A stretch of DNA of 64,000 nucleotides, from the NCBI RefSeq assembly GCF_007828045.1, contig NZ_VITN01000003.1, forward strand, positions 186,001-250,000, given 5' to 3'. Both the position numbers and the translations under genes were made by a program. Below the pieces are notes generated by a model that ran no database searches, was not told the origin of the DNA, and saw only the letters and a list, made by a program, of their open reading frames with translations. Below, one piece after another: positions 8,780 through 19,202 of the stretch (position 1 is its first letter; every line of letters begins with the position of its first letter). The stretch comes from Nitrospirillum amazonense. GTDB lineage: Bacteria > Pseudomonadota > Alphaproteobacteria > Azospirillales > Azospirillaceae.

Positions 8780-9628
8780 ATGGACATGCCGGTGGACGGA
8801 GTGGGTGCCGAAACGCCGTTGCCGGCCGGGGCCTACCGGCCCGACCGCCGCAGGTACCATGGGCGTTTCAACACCCTGGGCTTCCTGACCCTGCTGGGGC
8901 GGGAGATCAAGCGCCTGCGCAAGCTGGCCATGCTGTTCCTGGTGGCGCCCGGCCTGTCCGCCGCCCTTTACTTCACCGTCTTCGCCTTCGGCCTGGGCGA
9001 CAAGCGGGGCACGCCCGAGGGCGACGCCATCCTGGCCTTCCTGGTGCCCGGCCTGGTTACCCTGTCCCTGCTGACCCAGTCGGTGCAGATCCCCTCCTTC
9101 TCCATCCTTTACGCGAAGATGGAGGGTGCCATCCTGGACCAGCTGATGGCGCCGGTGGGCGCGGCCGAGATGCTGGCCGCCTATGTCCTGTCCGCCATGG
9201 CCGCCGGTGTGGCCAGCGGGGCCGCCGTGTGGGTGGGGTTCCTCATCTTCTGGCAGGCGCCCATGGCCGATCCCGCGCTGGTGCTGCTGTTCGTGGTGCT
9301 GGGCTCGTCCATGATGGCCACCTTCGGCGTGCTGACCGGCCTCATCAGCGTGAAGTGGGACCATCTGTCGGCGGCCATGACCTTCGTCTTCACGCCTCTG
9401 ATCTTCCTGTCCGGCCTGTTCGCCCCGGTGGCGGGCATGCCGGGTGTGCTGCGCGCCATCGTCCAGGCCAATCCCATCTACTACGCCATCGACGGCGTGC
9501 GCATCGGCTTCCTGGGGCAGGGCCAGGACCAGGCGGCGCTGGCCGTCCTGGTCCTGGTGGCCGTGAACGTCGCGCTGCTGGCCATTGCCGGCACCCTGCT
9601 GCACCGCGGCTACCGCCTTCGGAACTGA
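8780..9628 (+). CDS. second ABC-2 type transporter permease
   Basis: The protein has 282 residues and is a paralogue of the preceding gene: same six-helix layout, FNTLGFLTLLGREIKRLRKL lead-in, FTPLIFLSGLFAPV helix and the NPIYYAIDGVRIGFLG signature. The two genes are 4 bp apart and probably translated together, so the transporter may be a heterodimer. The cognate ATPase must be elsewhere in the genome. The substrate is unknown. Confidence 0.85.
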   Translation: MDMPVDGVGAETPLPAGAYRPDRRRYHGRFNTLGFLTLLGREIKRLRKLAMLFLVAPGLSAALYFTVFAFGLGDKRGTPEGDAILAFLVPGLVTLSLLTQSVQIPSFSILYAKMEGAILDQLMAPVGAAEMLAAYVLSAMAAGVASGAAVWVGFLIFWQAPMADPALVLLFVVLGSSMMATFGVLTGLISVKWDHLSAAMTFVFTPLIFLSGLFAPVAGMPGVLRAIVQANPIYYAIDGVRIGFLGQGQDQAALAVLVLVAVNVALLAIAGTLLHRGYRLRN

Positions 9629-9787
9629 TGGTCGCCACAACACGGGCCTGAGGCCGTATGTCCTTGGCGCGGCGGGAGTTTTAGCGGAATCGGCCGCTGC
9701 AGCCATGTGCTGGGGGCGCAACTGTACTGGCTGGCCTGCTGGCGGAGGGTTTGCAACGGCGGGCCGGCTTGCCTAGAGTGCCGCGCC

Positions 9788-11206
9788 ATGGGACAGCGGA
9801 CTTTGGACATAGACCTCGCCAGCGGCGACTGGCAGTGGATGGCCGTGCACGGCGGGGCCGTGCGCATCTGCCTGCCCGCGACCTGGACCCGCGTCTACCG
9901 TGACGACGGCGGTTTGGCTCTACAGTCGCCGGTGCTGTGGGCGGCCACCGACGGGCGCCCCGTGGGCGGCCACCCGCTGGACCTGCTGGTTTCCGTCACC
10001 ACCTACGCCAATGAATACGGCGTGGATGCCGAAGACGCGTTGCAGTATCTGGACCGCGACCATCTGCTGCCGCCGGGCGTGACCGCCATGGCGTCGGGTG
10101 ACCGCCGTTGGATCGCCTATTGTGCCGCCCTGCCGGCGGCCCCCGAGCCGGGCGAGACGCCGGAACAGGCCGCCGCCGCCACGGCGGCGCTGGGCGCCGG
10201 TGCCCGCGTTCCCGAGGCGCAGATCTTCGTGTGGAAGATGGCGGACTTCCGTCCGCCCGACCGGGTGCGCGTCGCCACCCTGCAACTGTACGTGCCGGGT
10301 GAGGAGTTCTGGGTGCCTGGCCTGGGCGCCCTGCTGGACCGCCTGGGCGACGAGATCGGCCGCATGGAGTTCGGACCCGCCGACCAGGGCCCCGTCAGCG
10401 CCGTCACCATGCGCAACATCGTGCACGCCGACGTCCTGCGCTTCCGTCTTCCCTGGGATTGGCGGACCAGCGACGAGGATGAGGACGACCTGGGCGGGCC
10501 CGAGACCAGCCATTTCCGCCGCCCGGACGACGCCGAAGCTGACGAGACCCTGCGGGTCGTGGTGCACGACTATCCTCCGCCCGACGACATGGAACCGGAG
10601 TCCGCCTTGGAATCGGCGCTCGCCGCCGGCCTGGACTGGGAAGCCATCACGTCGGAGGAAAGTGACGGCCTACCCCCCGCCGTGCTGCTGCAGCGTATCG
10701 CCGCCCAGTTCGCCGATGGGCCGGACGGGCAGGTGGGCATGGGCAGCGTCGATACCCTGGCGGATGACGAGGTGCTGGCCCGCTTCACCCATACGGCGGT
10801 GGAGGACGGGCGCCGCCGGCGCTGCCACCTGTGGCTGCGCGGCGCCGTGGTGGGCGGACGGGCGACCCTGGCCGTCTTCTCCTACGGCCTGCCCGAGGGG
10901 CTGCAAGGCTCGCCCCTGGCGGTGGACGCCGTGGCCATGCTGGAACGGGAAATCCGCCGCGCCCAGATCGGCGGCTATGAATCGCTGCCCGTTGGCGACG
11001 CCTCCGGCAACGGTGACGACGGCCTGCCGCCCGGCATGGCGCCGGATTGGCCTGCCGGCGGCTGGAACGCCGGCAGCTGGGATGAGGGCGACGCCCTGCT
11101 GGATGACGGGGATGACTTCGACGAGGATGGGGATGGTCCCCTCGACTCGGACGAAGAGGATGACGGCTATCGCCGCCGCAAGGGCGACGACCCCGCCAAG
11201 AACTGA
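9788..11206 (+). CDS. hypothetical acidic protein of 472 residues
   Basis: I do not recognise a family. The protein starts MGQRTLDIDLASGDW. It has no signal peptide or membrane helix and is globular in composition up to about residue 410. It ends in a strongly acidic, probably disordered tail rich in Asp, Glu and Gly. Coding character is clear from the long GC-rich open frame and strong codon bias. An in-frame upstream start at 9707 adds a cysteine-rich stretch without family-like features and is less likely. It stands alone between the permease pair and a convergent small gene. Confidence 0.7.
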   Translation: MGQRTLDIDLASGDWQWMAVHGGAVRICLPATWTRVYRDDGGLALQSPVLWAATDGRPVGGHPLDLLVSVTTYANEYGVDAEDALQYLDRDHLLPPGVTAMASGDRRWIAYCAALPAAPEPGETPEQAAAATAALGAGARVPEAQIFVWKMADFRPPDRVRVATLQLYVPGEEFWVPGLGALLDRLGDEIGRMEFGPADQGPVSAVTMRNIVHADVLRFRLPWDWRTSDEDEDDLGGPETSHFRRPDDAEADETLRVVVHDYPPPDDMEPESALESALAAGLDWEAITSEESDGLPPAVLLQRIAAQFADGPDGQVGMGSVDTLADDEVLARFTHTAVEDGRRRRCHLWLRGAVVGGRATLAVFSYGLPEGLQGSPLAVDAVAMLEREIRRAQIGGYESLPVGDASGNGDDGLPPGMAPDWPAGGWNAGSWDEGDALLDDGDDFDEDGDGPLDSDEEDDGYRRRKGDDPAKN

Positions 11207-11228
11207 CGCGGCACGTCGGCGGCCCGTT

Positions 11229-11258
11229 CTTTAAAACTCGGCCCTTTAAAACTCGGCC
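11229..11258. repeat. tandem 15-bp duplication
   Basis: CTTTAAAACTCGGCC occurs twice head to tail immediately downstream of the 472-residue gene. The copies are identical. No function is evident. Confidence 0.85.
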
Positions 11259-11262
11259 AAAA

Positions 11263-11316
11263 AAACGGATGAACCCGAAAGGCGGCCCGCACGGCCGTCG
11301 TTCCGGTCATCCGTTT
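11263..11316 (-). terminator. long hairpin, terminator of the convergent small gene
   Basis: Perfect 10-bp arms AAACGGATGA (11263-11272) and TCATCCGTTT (11307-11316) enclose a GC-rich stem-forming interior. Read on the minus strand the stem is followed by a run of seven T, so it looks like a rho-independent terminator for the gene at 11368-11574. It may also act on the plus strand. Confidence 0.65.
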
Positions 11317-11367
11317 CATGCGTGATCCCTCCGCCCGACCCGTTCACAGACGGGGCTTGCGGTCCTG

Positions 11368-11574
11368 TCAGCAACGCCCCTGGGGGGTGCGGTCCAGCAG
11401 GGATTGCAGGCCCACGGTGCGGCTGTCCGCGGCCTTGGCGGCGTCTTCCGCGGCCAGGGAGGCCAGGCCCAGGAGGTGGACCAGTTCCCCCATGTTATTG
11501 CGACGGGCGTCCAGCGCCAGATTGTCGAGGCAATGCTTGATGGCGATGGCGGTAGTGCGGCGCGTGTCGGTCAT
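11368..11574 (-). CDS. small hypothetical protein
   Basis: The protein has 68 residues, starting MTDTRRTTAIAIKHC, and is predicted mostly helical with alanine- and leucine-rich stretches (NNMGELVHLLGLASLAAEDAAKAAD). There is no signal peptide. A start five codons upstream (11589) is possible. I recognise no family. A strong terminator follows it, which supports a real transcription unit. Confidence 0.55.
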   Translation of the reverse strand: MTDTRRTTAIAIKHCLDNLALDARRNNMGELVHLLGLASLAAEDAAKAADSRTVGLQSLLDRTPQGRC

Positions 11575-11589
11575 GACTTTGTGCCCCAA

Positions 11590-12057
11590 GAGTGCGGGCG
11601 ACCCCTCGCCCGGGGGTCCAAGCGACCCCTGAAGTAATTACAGCACAGATCTGGGGCGCCAAGTCAACAGGAAGAATAAAATCTCAACTAGCGATACACC
11701 ATCCTGCCTAGTGTCGGGCCAATCTGGTTGTGCAAGGCAATAAGTTATAATTTTGCAGCAATAACCGGCTGTAAATCAGGCCGTTAATTCACGGTTAATT
11801 CCCGATCTGGTGGATTACGCCGGTATTCACACGACATTCACTTGGCGGCGCCAATTTCTGACAAATTGTAACTTGATGGATGGACAGTCGGGCGGCCACC
11901 GCCTGGCCTTCCCGTACCAAGCGGTGGTGGTGGGGCTCCAGCACCACCCCCAGGGCTGGCGAGGGGGCGGACGGTGCCGGGTACGCGCTATGGGATAGCG
12001 GGACATATGCCAGGGGTGGAATGGGCGCTTTTAGCGGGGTCCGCCGCCGCAAAGCCG
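11590..12057. other. intergenic region upstream of dnaK, no gene seen
   Basis: About 470 bp without a convincing gene. Bases 11640-11870 are clearly AT-richer than the surroundings, as expected for a promoter region. The short frames here lack coding character. The candidate heat-shock promoter for dnaK lies just downstream. Confidence 0.6.
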
Positions 12058-12086
12058 GTTGCAGCCGGGCGCCGCCCTGCCTATAT
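12058..12086 (+). promoter_or_regulatory. candidate RpoH (sigma-32) promoter of dnaK
   Basis: GTTG at 12058-12061 and CCTATAT at 12080-12086 are separated by 18 bp. This fits the alphaproteobacterial heat-shock pattern CTTG-N16-18-CYTATNT with one mismatch in the -35. It would give an untranslated leader of about 160 nt before dnaK. Confidence 0.5.
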
Positions 12087-12255
12087 CTGCGTGGCGATGC
12101 GGTCGCTCCCGTTTCAGGATGGGGAGGGCCGTGCCATGACGGGCGCCACCGGGTGCCGCGCCATGATCGTGTTGAACGTGTCCCGTTTTAACAGGGGGAC
12201 CGCTCCGGTGCCGGAAGGGCCGTCGCGCGTCTGCCACATTGGAAGGGTTAGAATT

Positions 12256-14175
<1,920 letters not shown>

Positions 14176-14264
14176 GTCTTTTTTAAGACGATCCGGGCAA
14201 TGACTGACTAGGTATCGGGCCCGTCCGCCGGTGAAATCCGGGGGGCGGGCCTGAGCCCCATCAG

Positions 14265-14294
14265 GGGCCTGTCCGTCAGGCCGCAGGCCCTTTT
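14265..14294 (+). terminator. hairpin with T run between dnaK and dnaJ
   Basis: Perfect arms GGGCCTG (14265-14271) and CAGGCCC (14284-14290) are followed by TTTT. Another GC hairpin with arms GGCCCG/CGGGCC precedes it (14218-14251). The position suggests partial termination that makes dnaK more abundant than dnaJ. Confidence 0.5.
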
Positions 14295-14348
14295 GGGTCT
14301 GGTGGGGCCCGGGTTCCGGCAATTCCCTGAAAGGGCTTAGGGCCAAAC

Positions 14349-15491
14349 ATGGCGAAGCAGGATTATTACGAACTTCTGGGCGTGGCGAAGACCGCCTCGG
14401 CCGACGACCTGAAAAAAGCGTACCGCAAGCTGGCCATGCAGTATCACCCCGATCGCAATCAGGGTGACAAGGCGGCCGAGCAGAAATTCAAGGAAGTCAG
14501 CGAAGCGTACGAGGTCCTGAAGGACGAGCAGAAGCGGGCGGCCTACGACCGCTTCGGCCATGCCGCCTTCGAGAACGGTGGCGGCCGGGCCGGTGCCGGC
14601 GCCGGCGGCTTCGATTTCGGCAGCGGCTTCGCCGACATCTTCGAAGAGATGTTCGGCGACTTCATGGGCGGACGTCGGGGCGGCGGGCAGGGCCCGGGCC
14701 GTGGCAGCGACCTGCGCTACAACCTGGAAATCTCGCTGGAGGACGCCTTCAAGGGCACCTCCACGAACGTGCGCGTGCCGACCTCCGTCGCCTGCGATGT
14801 CTGCAACGGCACCGGTGCCGAGTCGGGCACGCAGCCGGTCACCTGCCCCACCTGCAACGGCGCGGGCAAGGTGCGGGCGCAGCAGGGCTTCTTCACCATC
14901 GAGCGCACCTGCCCGGCCTGCGCCGGTGCCGGCCGCGTCATCAAGGATCCCTGCCGCAACTGCGGCGGCCATGGCCGCGTGCGCAAGGAAAAGACCCTGC
15001 AGGTCAACATCCCCGCCGGTGTCGAGGACGGCACTCGCATCCGCCTGACGGGCGAGGGCGAGGCCGGGGCTCGTGGGGCGCCCCCGGGCGACCTGTACAT
15101 CTTCCTGGCCATCGCCCCGCACGCGCTGTTCATGCGCGACGGCGCCAACATCCAGTGCCGGGTGCCCATTCCCATGACCACGGCGGCCCTGGGCGGCACG
15201 GTCGAGGTGCCGACCATCGACGGCAGCCGCGCCCGCGTCTCCATTCCGCCGGGCACGCAGAGCGGGCACCAGTTCCGCCTGAAGGGCAAGGGTATGAGCG
15301 TTCTGCGCAGCACCCAGCGCGGCGACATGTACGTGACGGCCCTGGTCGAAACCCCGGTCAACCTGACCAAGCGCCAGCAGGAGCTGATGCGCGAGTTCGA
15401 GAAGGCCGGCGAAGAGAAGGGCGGCACCCACCCCGAATCGGAAGGCTTCTTCGCCAAGGTGAAGGAGCTGTGGGCCGACCTGAAGGAATAA
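14349..15491 (+). CDS. dnaJ: co-chaperone DnaJ (Hsp40)
   Basis: The 380-residue protein has all type I DnaJ parts. The J domain carries the HPD motif (YHPDRNQG), followed by a Gly/Phe-rich linker. Four zinc-binding CxxCxGxG repeats follow ([32 protein letters not shown]), and then the C-terminal substrate-binding domains. It stimulates DnaK ATPase activity and delivers unfolded clients. It lies directly downstream of dnaK, the standard bacterial arrangement. Confidence 0.98.
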   Translation: MAKQDYYELLGVAKTASADDLKKAYRKLAMQYHPDRNQGDKAAEQKFKEVSEAYEVLKDEQKRAAYDRFGHAAFENGGGRAGAGAGGFDFGSGFADIFEEMFGDFMGGRRGGGQGPGRGSDLRYNLEISLEDAFKGTSTNVRVPTSVACDVCNGTGAESGTQPVTCPTCNGAGKVRAQQGFFTIERTCPACAGAGRVIKDPCRNCGGHGRVRKEKTLQVNIPAGVEDGTRIRLTGEGEAGARGAPPGDLYIFLAIAPHALFMRDGANIQCRVPIPMTTAALGGTVEVPTIDGSRARVSIPPGTQSGHQFRLKGKGMSVLRSTQRGDMYVTALVETPVNLTKRQQELMREFEKAGEEKGGTHPESEGFFAKVKELWADLKE

Positions 15492-15573
15492 GGGTTGTTG
15501 AATTACGCCGGCGCGCTGCCTCCTGCCTAGGTTCTTGGGGGTGACGCGCCGGCGTTTTCTTTTGGGGAAGATC

Positions 15574-16155
15574 ATGAAGCGTCTGTGCGTTTTCTGCGGT
15601 TCCAGCCCCGGCTTCGATCCGCAGTACCTGGAGGCCGCGCGCGGCCTGGGCCGGGCTTTGGCCGGCGCCGGCATCGGCCTGGTTTACGGCGGCGCCTCCG
15701 TCGGCCTCATGGGGGCCGTGGCCGACGCCGCCCTGGAGGCGGGCGGTCCGGTCATCGGCGTCATCCCGGAATCGCTGAAGAAGAAGGAAATCGCCCACGC
15801 CGGCTTGACCGACCTGCGCGTCGTCGCCTCCATGCACGAGCGCAAGGCCCTGATGGCGGAGCTGTCGGACGGCTTCATCGCCCTGCCCGGCGGCATCGGC
15901 ACCTTCGAGGAATTGTTCGAGGTCTGGACCTGGGCCCAGTTGGGCCACCATCAGAAGCCCTGCGCCATCTACAACGTCGCCGGCTTCTATGACGGCCTGA
16001 CCGCCTTCCTGGACGGCGTGGTGGCCTCCGGCTTCATGAAGCAGAACCACCGCGACATGCTGGTGACGGCTGACACGGCGGCGGCACTGCTGGACAAGCT
16101 GCGCGCCTACCAGCCCCCGGCTGTGACCAAATGGATCAAGGCGGACGAGCGTTAA
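15574..16155 (+). CDS. LOG family protein (nucleoside 5'-monophosphate phosphoribohydrolase-like)
   Basis: The protein has 193 residues. It shows the lysine-decarboxylase-like LOG fold signatures: N-terminal CVFCGSSPG, GLVYGGASVGLMG, and the active-site PGGIGTFEELFE. Plant and bacterial LOG proteins cleave cytokinin riboside monophosphates or other nucleotides; the bacterial substrate often remains unknown. The start at 15574 has GGGGAAG upstream. An upstream in-frame start at 15535 adds 13 residues without family support. A strong terminator follows. Confidence 0.88.
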   Translation: MKRLCVFCGSSPGFDPQYLEAARGLGRALAGAGIGLVYGGASVGLMGAVADAALEAGGPVIGVIPESLKKKEIAHAGLTDLRVVASMHERKALMAELSDGFIALPGGIGTFEELFEVWTWAQLGHHQKPCAIYNVAGFYDGLTAFLDGVVASGFMKQNHRDMLVTADTAAALLDKLRAYQPPAVTKWIKADER

Positions 16156-16176
16156 GAGCTTGTTCCCAAGTAAATG

Positions 16177-16212
16177 AGGCCGCTGGAAATGACACCGGCG
16201 GCCTTTTCTTTA
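16177..16212 (+). terminator. rho-independent terminator
   Basis: Arms AGGCCGCTGG (16177-16186) and CCGGCGGCCT (16195-16204) pair over 10 bp with one G-T wobble, followed by TTTTCTTT. It ends the LOG gene and lies in the gap to the convergent hmp gene. Confidence 0.8.
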
Positions 16213-16219
16213 CCCGACA

Positions 16220-17434
16220 TCACGCCGCGATCAGATCGTCGGCCGGGCCGAAGAACTCGTAATGGATACGGTCGGCGGCCACGCCGGCCAGGGCCAGGCC
16301 GTTAAGATAGGTGCGCAGGAAAGGCTTGGGTCCGCACAGGTAGATGTCGGCCTGGTGCAGGGGCGTGTTCTCCCGCAGCCAGTCGATGCTGATGAAGCCT
16401 TCGCCGTCGTGGGTGACGCCCAGGCGGTCCTCGGGGTGCGGTTCGCTGTAGAAGGTGGCGACCCTGATGGTGGGGTGCTGGGCGGCGAGTGCCCGGACAT
16501 GGGCGTCCATGGCATGGGTGGTGCCGTTCAGCGCGCCGTGGATGTAGTGGGTCTCCAGGCCCGGGTGCCGGGCCGCGATCTCCTCCGCCATGCTAACCAT
16601 GGGGGTAAGGCCCACGCCGCCCGACAGCAGGATGACGGGCCGCGTCGGCGCCTCATCCAGGAAGAAGTCGCCGGCCGGTGGCGTCGCCTCGATGATGTCG
16701 CCCACCTGGACATGGTCGTGCAGGTGGCGCGAGCCGCCATTGCCGTTGGCCTCCCGCTTCACGGAAATGCGGTACTGCCCGTCTTGCGGGGCGCAGGAGA
16801 TGGAGTAGGTGCGCTTCACCTCGGTACCGTCCGCCAGAGCGAAGCGGAAGGTCAGGTACTGTCCCGGCTTGTGGCGGGGCACGCCGCCGCCGTCAGCCGG
16901 CCGCAGGATGAAGGAGGTGATGACGCCGCTTTCCCGCACCTTGTCGGCCACCGTGAACTGGCGCCAGCCGGTCCAGCCGCCGTCCTGCGCCGCAATCCCG
17001 TCGCGCAGCACGGACTCGCGGGCCTTCAGCACCTCCGCCAGGAACCAGTAGGCCTCCCCCCAGGCGTTCAGCACCGCATCGGTCGCGGCGTCGCCCAGCA
17101 CTTCCTTGATAGCGCCCAGCAGGGCGGTCGCCACATGGGGATAGTGTTCCGGCAGGATGTGGTAGCCGACGTGCTTGTGGGCGATGCGCTCCACCACCGG
17201 CGTCAGGGCGCCCAGGTTCTCGATATTGCGGGCATAGGCCAGGATGGCGCCGGCCAGGGCATGCACCTGGGCACCGTCCTCACCCTGGTTGGCGTGGTTG
17301 AACAGCGCGCGGATGGTATCGTCCTGGAACAGGCGGCGGTACATGGCGTGGGTAATGGTGGGGCCGTGTTCGGCCAGCAGCGGCACGGTGGCCTTGACCA
17401 GGGTGATGGTTTCCGGGCTCAGCGGCTTCGGCAT
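16220..17434 (-). CDS. hmp: flavohemoprotein, nitric oxide dioxygenase
   Basis: The protein has 404 residues. An N-terminal globin domain carries the proximal heme histidine H88 in IAHKHVGYHILPEHYP. The FAD-binding ferredoxin-reductase domain (KRTYSISC) and an NAD-binding domain with GGVGLTPMVSMAEEI and the C-terminal YEFFGP follow. It oxidises nitric oxide to nitrate with oxygen and NAD(P)H. ACAGGAG precedes the start codon. An NsrR-like operator and a perfect palindrome lie upstream, which fits induction by nitric oxide. Confidence 0.97.
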   Translation of the reverse strand: MPKPLSPETITLVKATVPLLAEHGPTITHAMYRRLFQDDTIRALFNHANQGEDGAQVHALAGAILAYARNIENLGALTPVVERIAHKHVGYHILPEHYPHVATALLGAIKEVLGDAATDAVLNAWGEAYWFLAEVLKARESVLRDGIAAQDGGWTGWRQFTVADKVRESGVITSFILRPADGGGVPRHKPGQYLTFRFALADGTEVKRTYSISCAPQDGQYRISVKREANGNGGSRHLHDHVQVGDIIEATPPAGDFFLDEAPTRPVILLSGGVGLTPMVSMAEEIAARHPGLETHYIHGALNGTTHAMDAHVRALAAQHPTIRVATFYSEPHPEDRLGVTHDGEGFISIDWLRENTPLHQADIYLCGPKPFLRTYLNGLALAGVAADRIHYEFFGPADDLIAA

Positions 17435-17502
17435 GTCGTGCTCCTGTCTGGGGAAGGGGGGGCCAGCCTTACCCAGTCAAGGCGGCGAGCCGGCGGATAC
17501 GC

Positions 17503-17529
17503 AATTCATTCATTTCTAATGAATGAATT
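17503..17529. promoter_or_regulatory. perfect 12-bp palindrome upstream of hmp
   Basis: AATTCATTCATT (17503-17514) and AATGAATGAATT (17518-17529) are exact inverted copies separated by TCT. The site lies 69-95 bp upstream of the hmp start, 38 bp (centre to centre) from the NsrR-like site. It matches the NsrR consensus only partly (about 14 of 22 positions), so it may bind a different regulator or be a second, weaker NsrR site. Confidence 0.6.
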
Positions 17530-17542
17530 CCTGCCAGCGATA

Positions 17543-17565
17543 TCGATGTGTGTCAAATACATCTT
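17543..17565. promoter_or_regulatory. NsrR-like operator of hmp
   Basis: One half, AAATACATCTT (17555-17565), matches the NsrR half-site AAATRCATCTT at all 11 positions. The other half, TCGATGTGTGT (17543-17553), matches 7 of 11. On the minus strand the site overlaps TTGACA (17556-17551), a perfect -35 element for hmp, so binding would block transcription. NsrR repression of hmp lifted by nitric oxide is established in other proteobacteria; here it is inferred. Confidence 0.6.
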
Positions 17566-17611
17566 TTTGCGCAAACGGTGATATCGGGCCCGGCACATTG
17601 CGGGGGATATG

Positions 17612-17644
17612 AAAAAGGCCGCCGGGATCGCTTCCGGCGGCCTT
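17612..17644 (-). terminator. rho-independent terminator of the his operon
   Basis: Arms AAGGCCGCCGG (17615-17625) and CCGGCGGCCTT (17634-17644) form an 11-bp perfect stem with an 8-nt loop. On the minus strand it is followed by TTTTT. It lies 28 bp after the HIT gene stop and ends the his transcription unit. Confidence 0.85.
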
Positions 17645-17672
17645 CAGGGATCCATCGGTGGGAGGGGGGCGG

Positions 17673-18035
17673 CTACAGCGGCGTCACCAGCCGGCCCAGC
17701 GGCCGGCCGCCCAGGATGTGGACGTGGTAGTGCGGCACCTCCTGGTGGCTGTCGGGGCCGTGGTTGGAGATCAGGCGATAGCCCGAGCCCTCGACCCCCG
17801 CCTCGGCGGCGATGCGTGAAACGGCGCGGGTGAAGGCGGCGATCTCGGCGTCGCTGGCCTGGGCGCCGAAATCGGCGGCGCTGACATAGGCCCCCTTGGG
17901 GATCACCAGGATGTGGGTGGGGGCTTGCGGATGGATGTCGTGGAAGGCCAGGACGTGGTCGTCCTCATAGGCCTTCTTGCAGGGGATCTCGCCGCGCAGG
18001 ATGCGGGCGAAGATGTTGGTGCTGTCGTACGCCAT
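17673..18035 (-). CDS. HIT family nucleotide hydrolase (HinT-like)
   Basis: The 120-residue protein starts MAYDSTNIFARILRG and carries the histidine triad HYHVHILGG near the C-terminus, together with NHGPDSHQEVPH. HinT-type proteins hydrolyse AMP-linked phosphoramidates. The start at 18035 has AGGGAGAAAAAG upstream; a GTG- or TTG-type start 15 bases earlier is less likely. It is the last gene of the his operon, an arrangement common in alphaproteobacteria. Confidence 0.92.
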   Translation of the reverse strand: MAYDSTNIFARILRGEIPCKKAYEDDHVLAFHDIHPQAPTHILVIPKGAYVSAADFGAQASDAEIAAFTRAVSRIAAEAGVEGSGYRLISNHGPDSHQEVPHYHVHILGGRPLGRLVTPL

Positions 18036-18088
18036 CTTTTTCTCCCTCAAGCGCCGGCAGGGGCGCGGTCGCCGCCCCTTATAGCGGA

Positions 18089-18421
18089 TCAGCCTTTACG
18101 GTTCTTCTTTTCCTCGATACCGCTGATGCCCTGGCGGGCGGCCAGCACGGCATAGATGTCGTCCGGCGTCAGGCCGGCGTCGGCCCACAGCACCAGCAGA
18201 TGGTAGAGCAGGTCGGCGGATTCGGAGGCCAGCTTGTCGCGGTCGCCCCGCATGGCCTCGATCACCGCCTCCACCGCCTCCTCCCCCACCTTTTGGGCGA
18301 TCTTGGCGGTGCCGCGGTTGAACAGCCGGGCGGTGTGCGAGGTTTCGGGGTCGGCACCCTTGCGGGCCAGGATGGTGGCATACAGATCCTTCAGCGGATC
18401 GCCCTTGGTCTTGCCGGGCAT
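18089..18421 (-). CDS. hisE: phosphoribosyl-ATP pyrophosphatase
   Basis: The 110-residue protein catalyses the second step of histidine synthesis, removing pyrophosphate from phosphoribosyl-ATP. The MazG-like helical fold is recognisable in KVGEEAVEAVIEAM and ESADLLYHLLVLW, which hold the metal-binding acidic residues. It is a separate protein, not fused to HisI. The start is 4 bp after the hisF stop. The C-terminus is basic (EEKKNRKG). Confidence 0.95.
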   Translation of the reverse strand: MPGKTKGDPLKDLYATILARKGADPETSHTARLFNRGTAKIAQKVGEEAVEAVIEAMRGDRDKLASESADLLYHLLVLWADAGLTPDDIYAVLAARQGISGIEEKKNRKG

Positions 18422-18425
18422 GGCG

Positions 18426-19202
18426 TCACACCCCGCGCATGGGAATGCCGGCGGCGGCCATGTGGGCCTTGGCCTCGGCGATGGAATAGGTGCCGAAGTG
18501 GAAGATGCTGGCGGCCAGCACGGCCGAGGCATGGCCCTGGGTGACGCCGTCCACCAGATGGTCGAGCGTGCCGACCCCGCCCGAGGCAATCACCGGCACG
18601 GGCACGGCATCGGCCACGGCGCGCGTCAGCTCCAGATCGAACCCGCTCTTGGTGCCGTCGCGGTCCATGGAGGTCAGCAGGATTTCCCCGGCGCCGTATT
18701 CCGCCATGCGCTGGGCCCATTCCACCGCGTCCAGCCCCGTTTCCTTGCGGCCGCCGTGGGTGTACACGCCCCAGCGGCCGCCATTTGCGGCTGATGGGGC
18801 GTCGCGCTTGGCGTCGATGCCCACCACCACGCATTGGGCGCCGAACTTCTGCGCCGCCTCGCGCACGAATTCGGGCCGGCTGACGGCGGCGCTGTTGATC
18901 GAGACCTTGTCGGCGCCGGCCAGCAGCAGCTTGCGGATATCCTCCACCGTGCGCACGCCGCCGCCCACCGTCAGGGGCATGAACACCTGTTCCGCCGTGC
19001 GGCGCACGACGTCGAAGATGGTGTCGCGGCCTTCATGGCTGGCGGTGATGTCCAGGAAGGTCAGCTCGTCCGCGCCGGCGGCGTCATACAGGCGCGCCTG
19101 CTCCACCGGGTCGCCGGCGTCCACCAGGTCGACGAAGTTGACGCCCTTGACCACGCGCCCGTCCTTCACGTCCAGGCAGGGGATGATGCGGCGTTTCAGC
19201 AT
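18426..19202 (-). CDS. hisF: imidazole glycerol phosphate synthase, cyclase subunit
   Basis: The 258-residue TIM barrel has the catalytic aspartates D11 ([13 protein letters not shown]) and D130 (VVGIDAKRD). With HisH it forms imidazole glycerol phosphate and AICAR from PRFAR and ammonia. The ATG at 19202 overlaps the hisA stop (TGATG), showing translational coupling. A GTG one codon earlier is also possible. Confidence 0.97.
   Translation of the reverse strand: MLKRRIIPCLDVKDGRVVKGVNFVDLVDAGDPVEQARLYDAAGADELTFLDITASHEGRDTIFDVVRRTAEQVFMPLTVGGGVRTVEDIRKLLLAGADKVSINSAAVSRPEFVREAAQKFGAQCVVVGIDAKRDAPSAANGGRWGVYTHGGRKETGLDAVEWAQRMAEYGAGEILLTSMDRDGTKSGFDLELTRAVADAVPVPVIASGGVGTLDHLVDGVTQGHASAVLAASIFHFGTYSIAEAKAHMAAAGIPMRGV

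Noticed and set aside
11974-12255. Open reading frame extending dnaK upstream by 94 codons
   Set aside because: It has no Hsp70 sequence, it crosses the candidate promoter, and a good ribosome site precedes the ATG at 12256.
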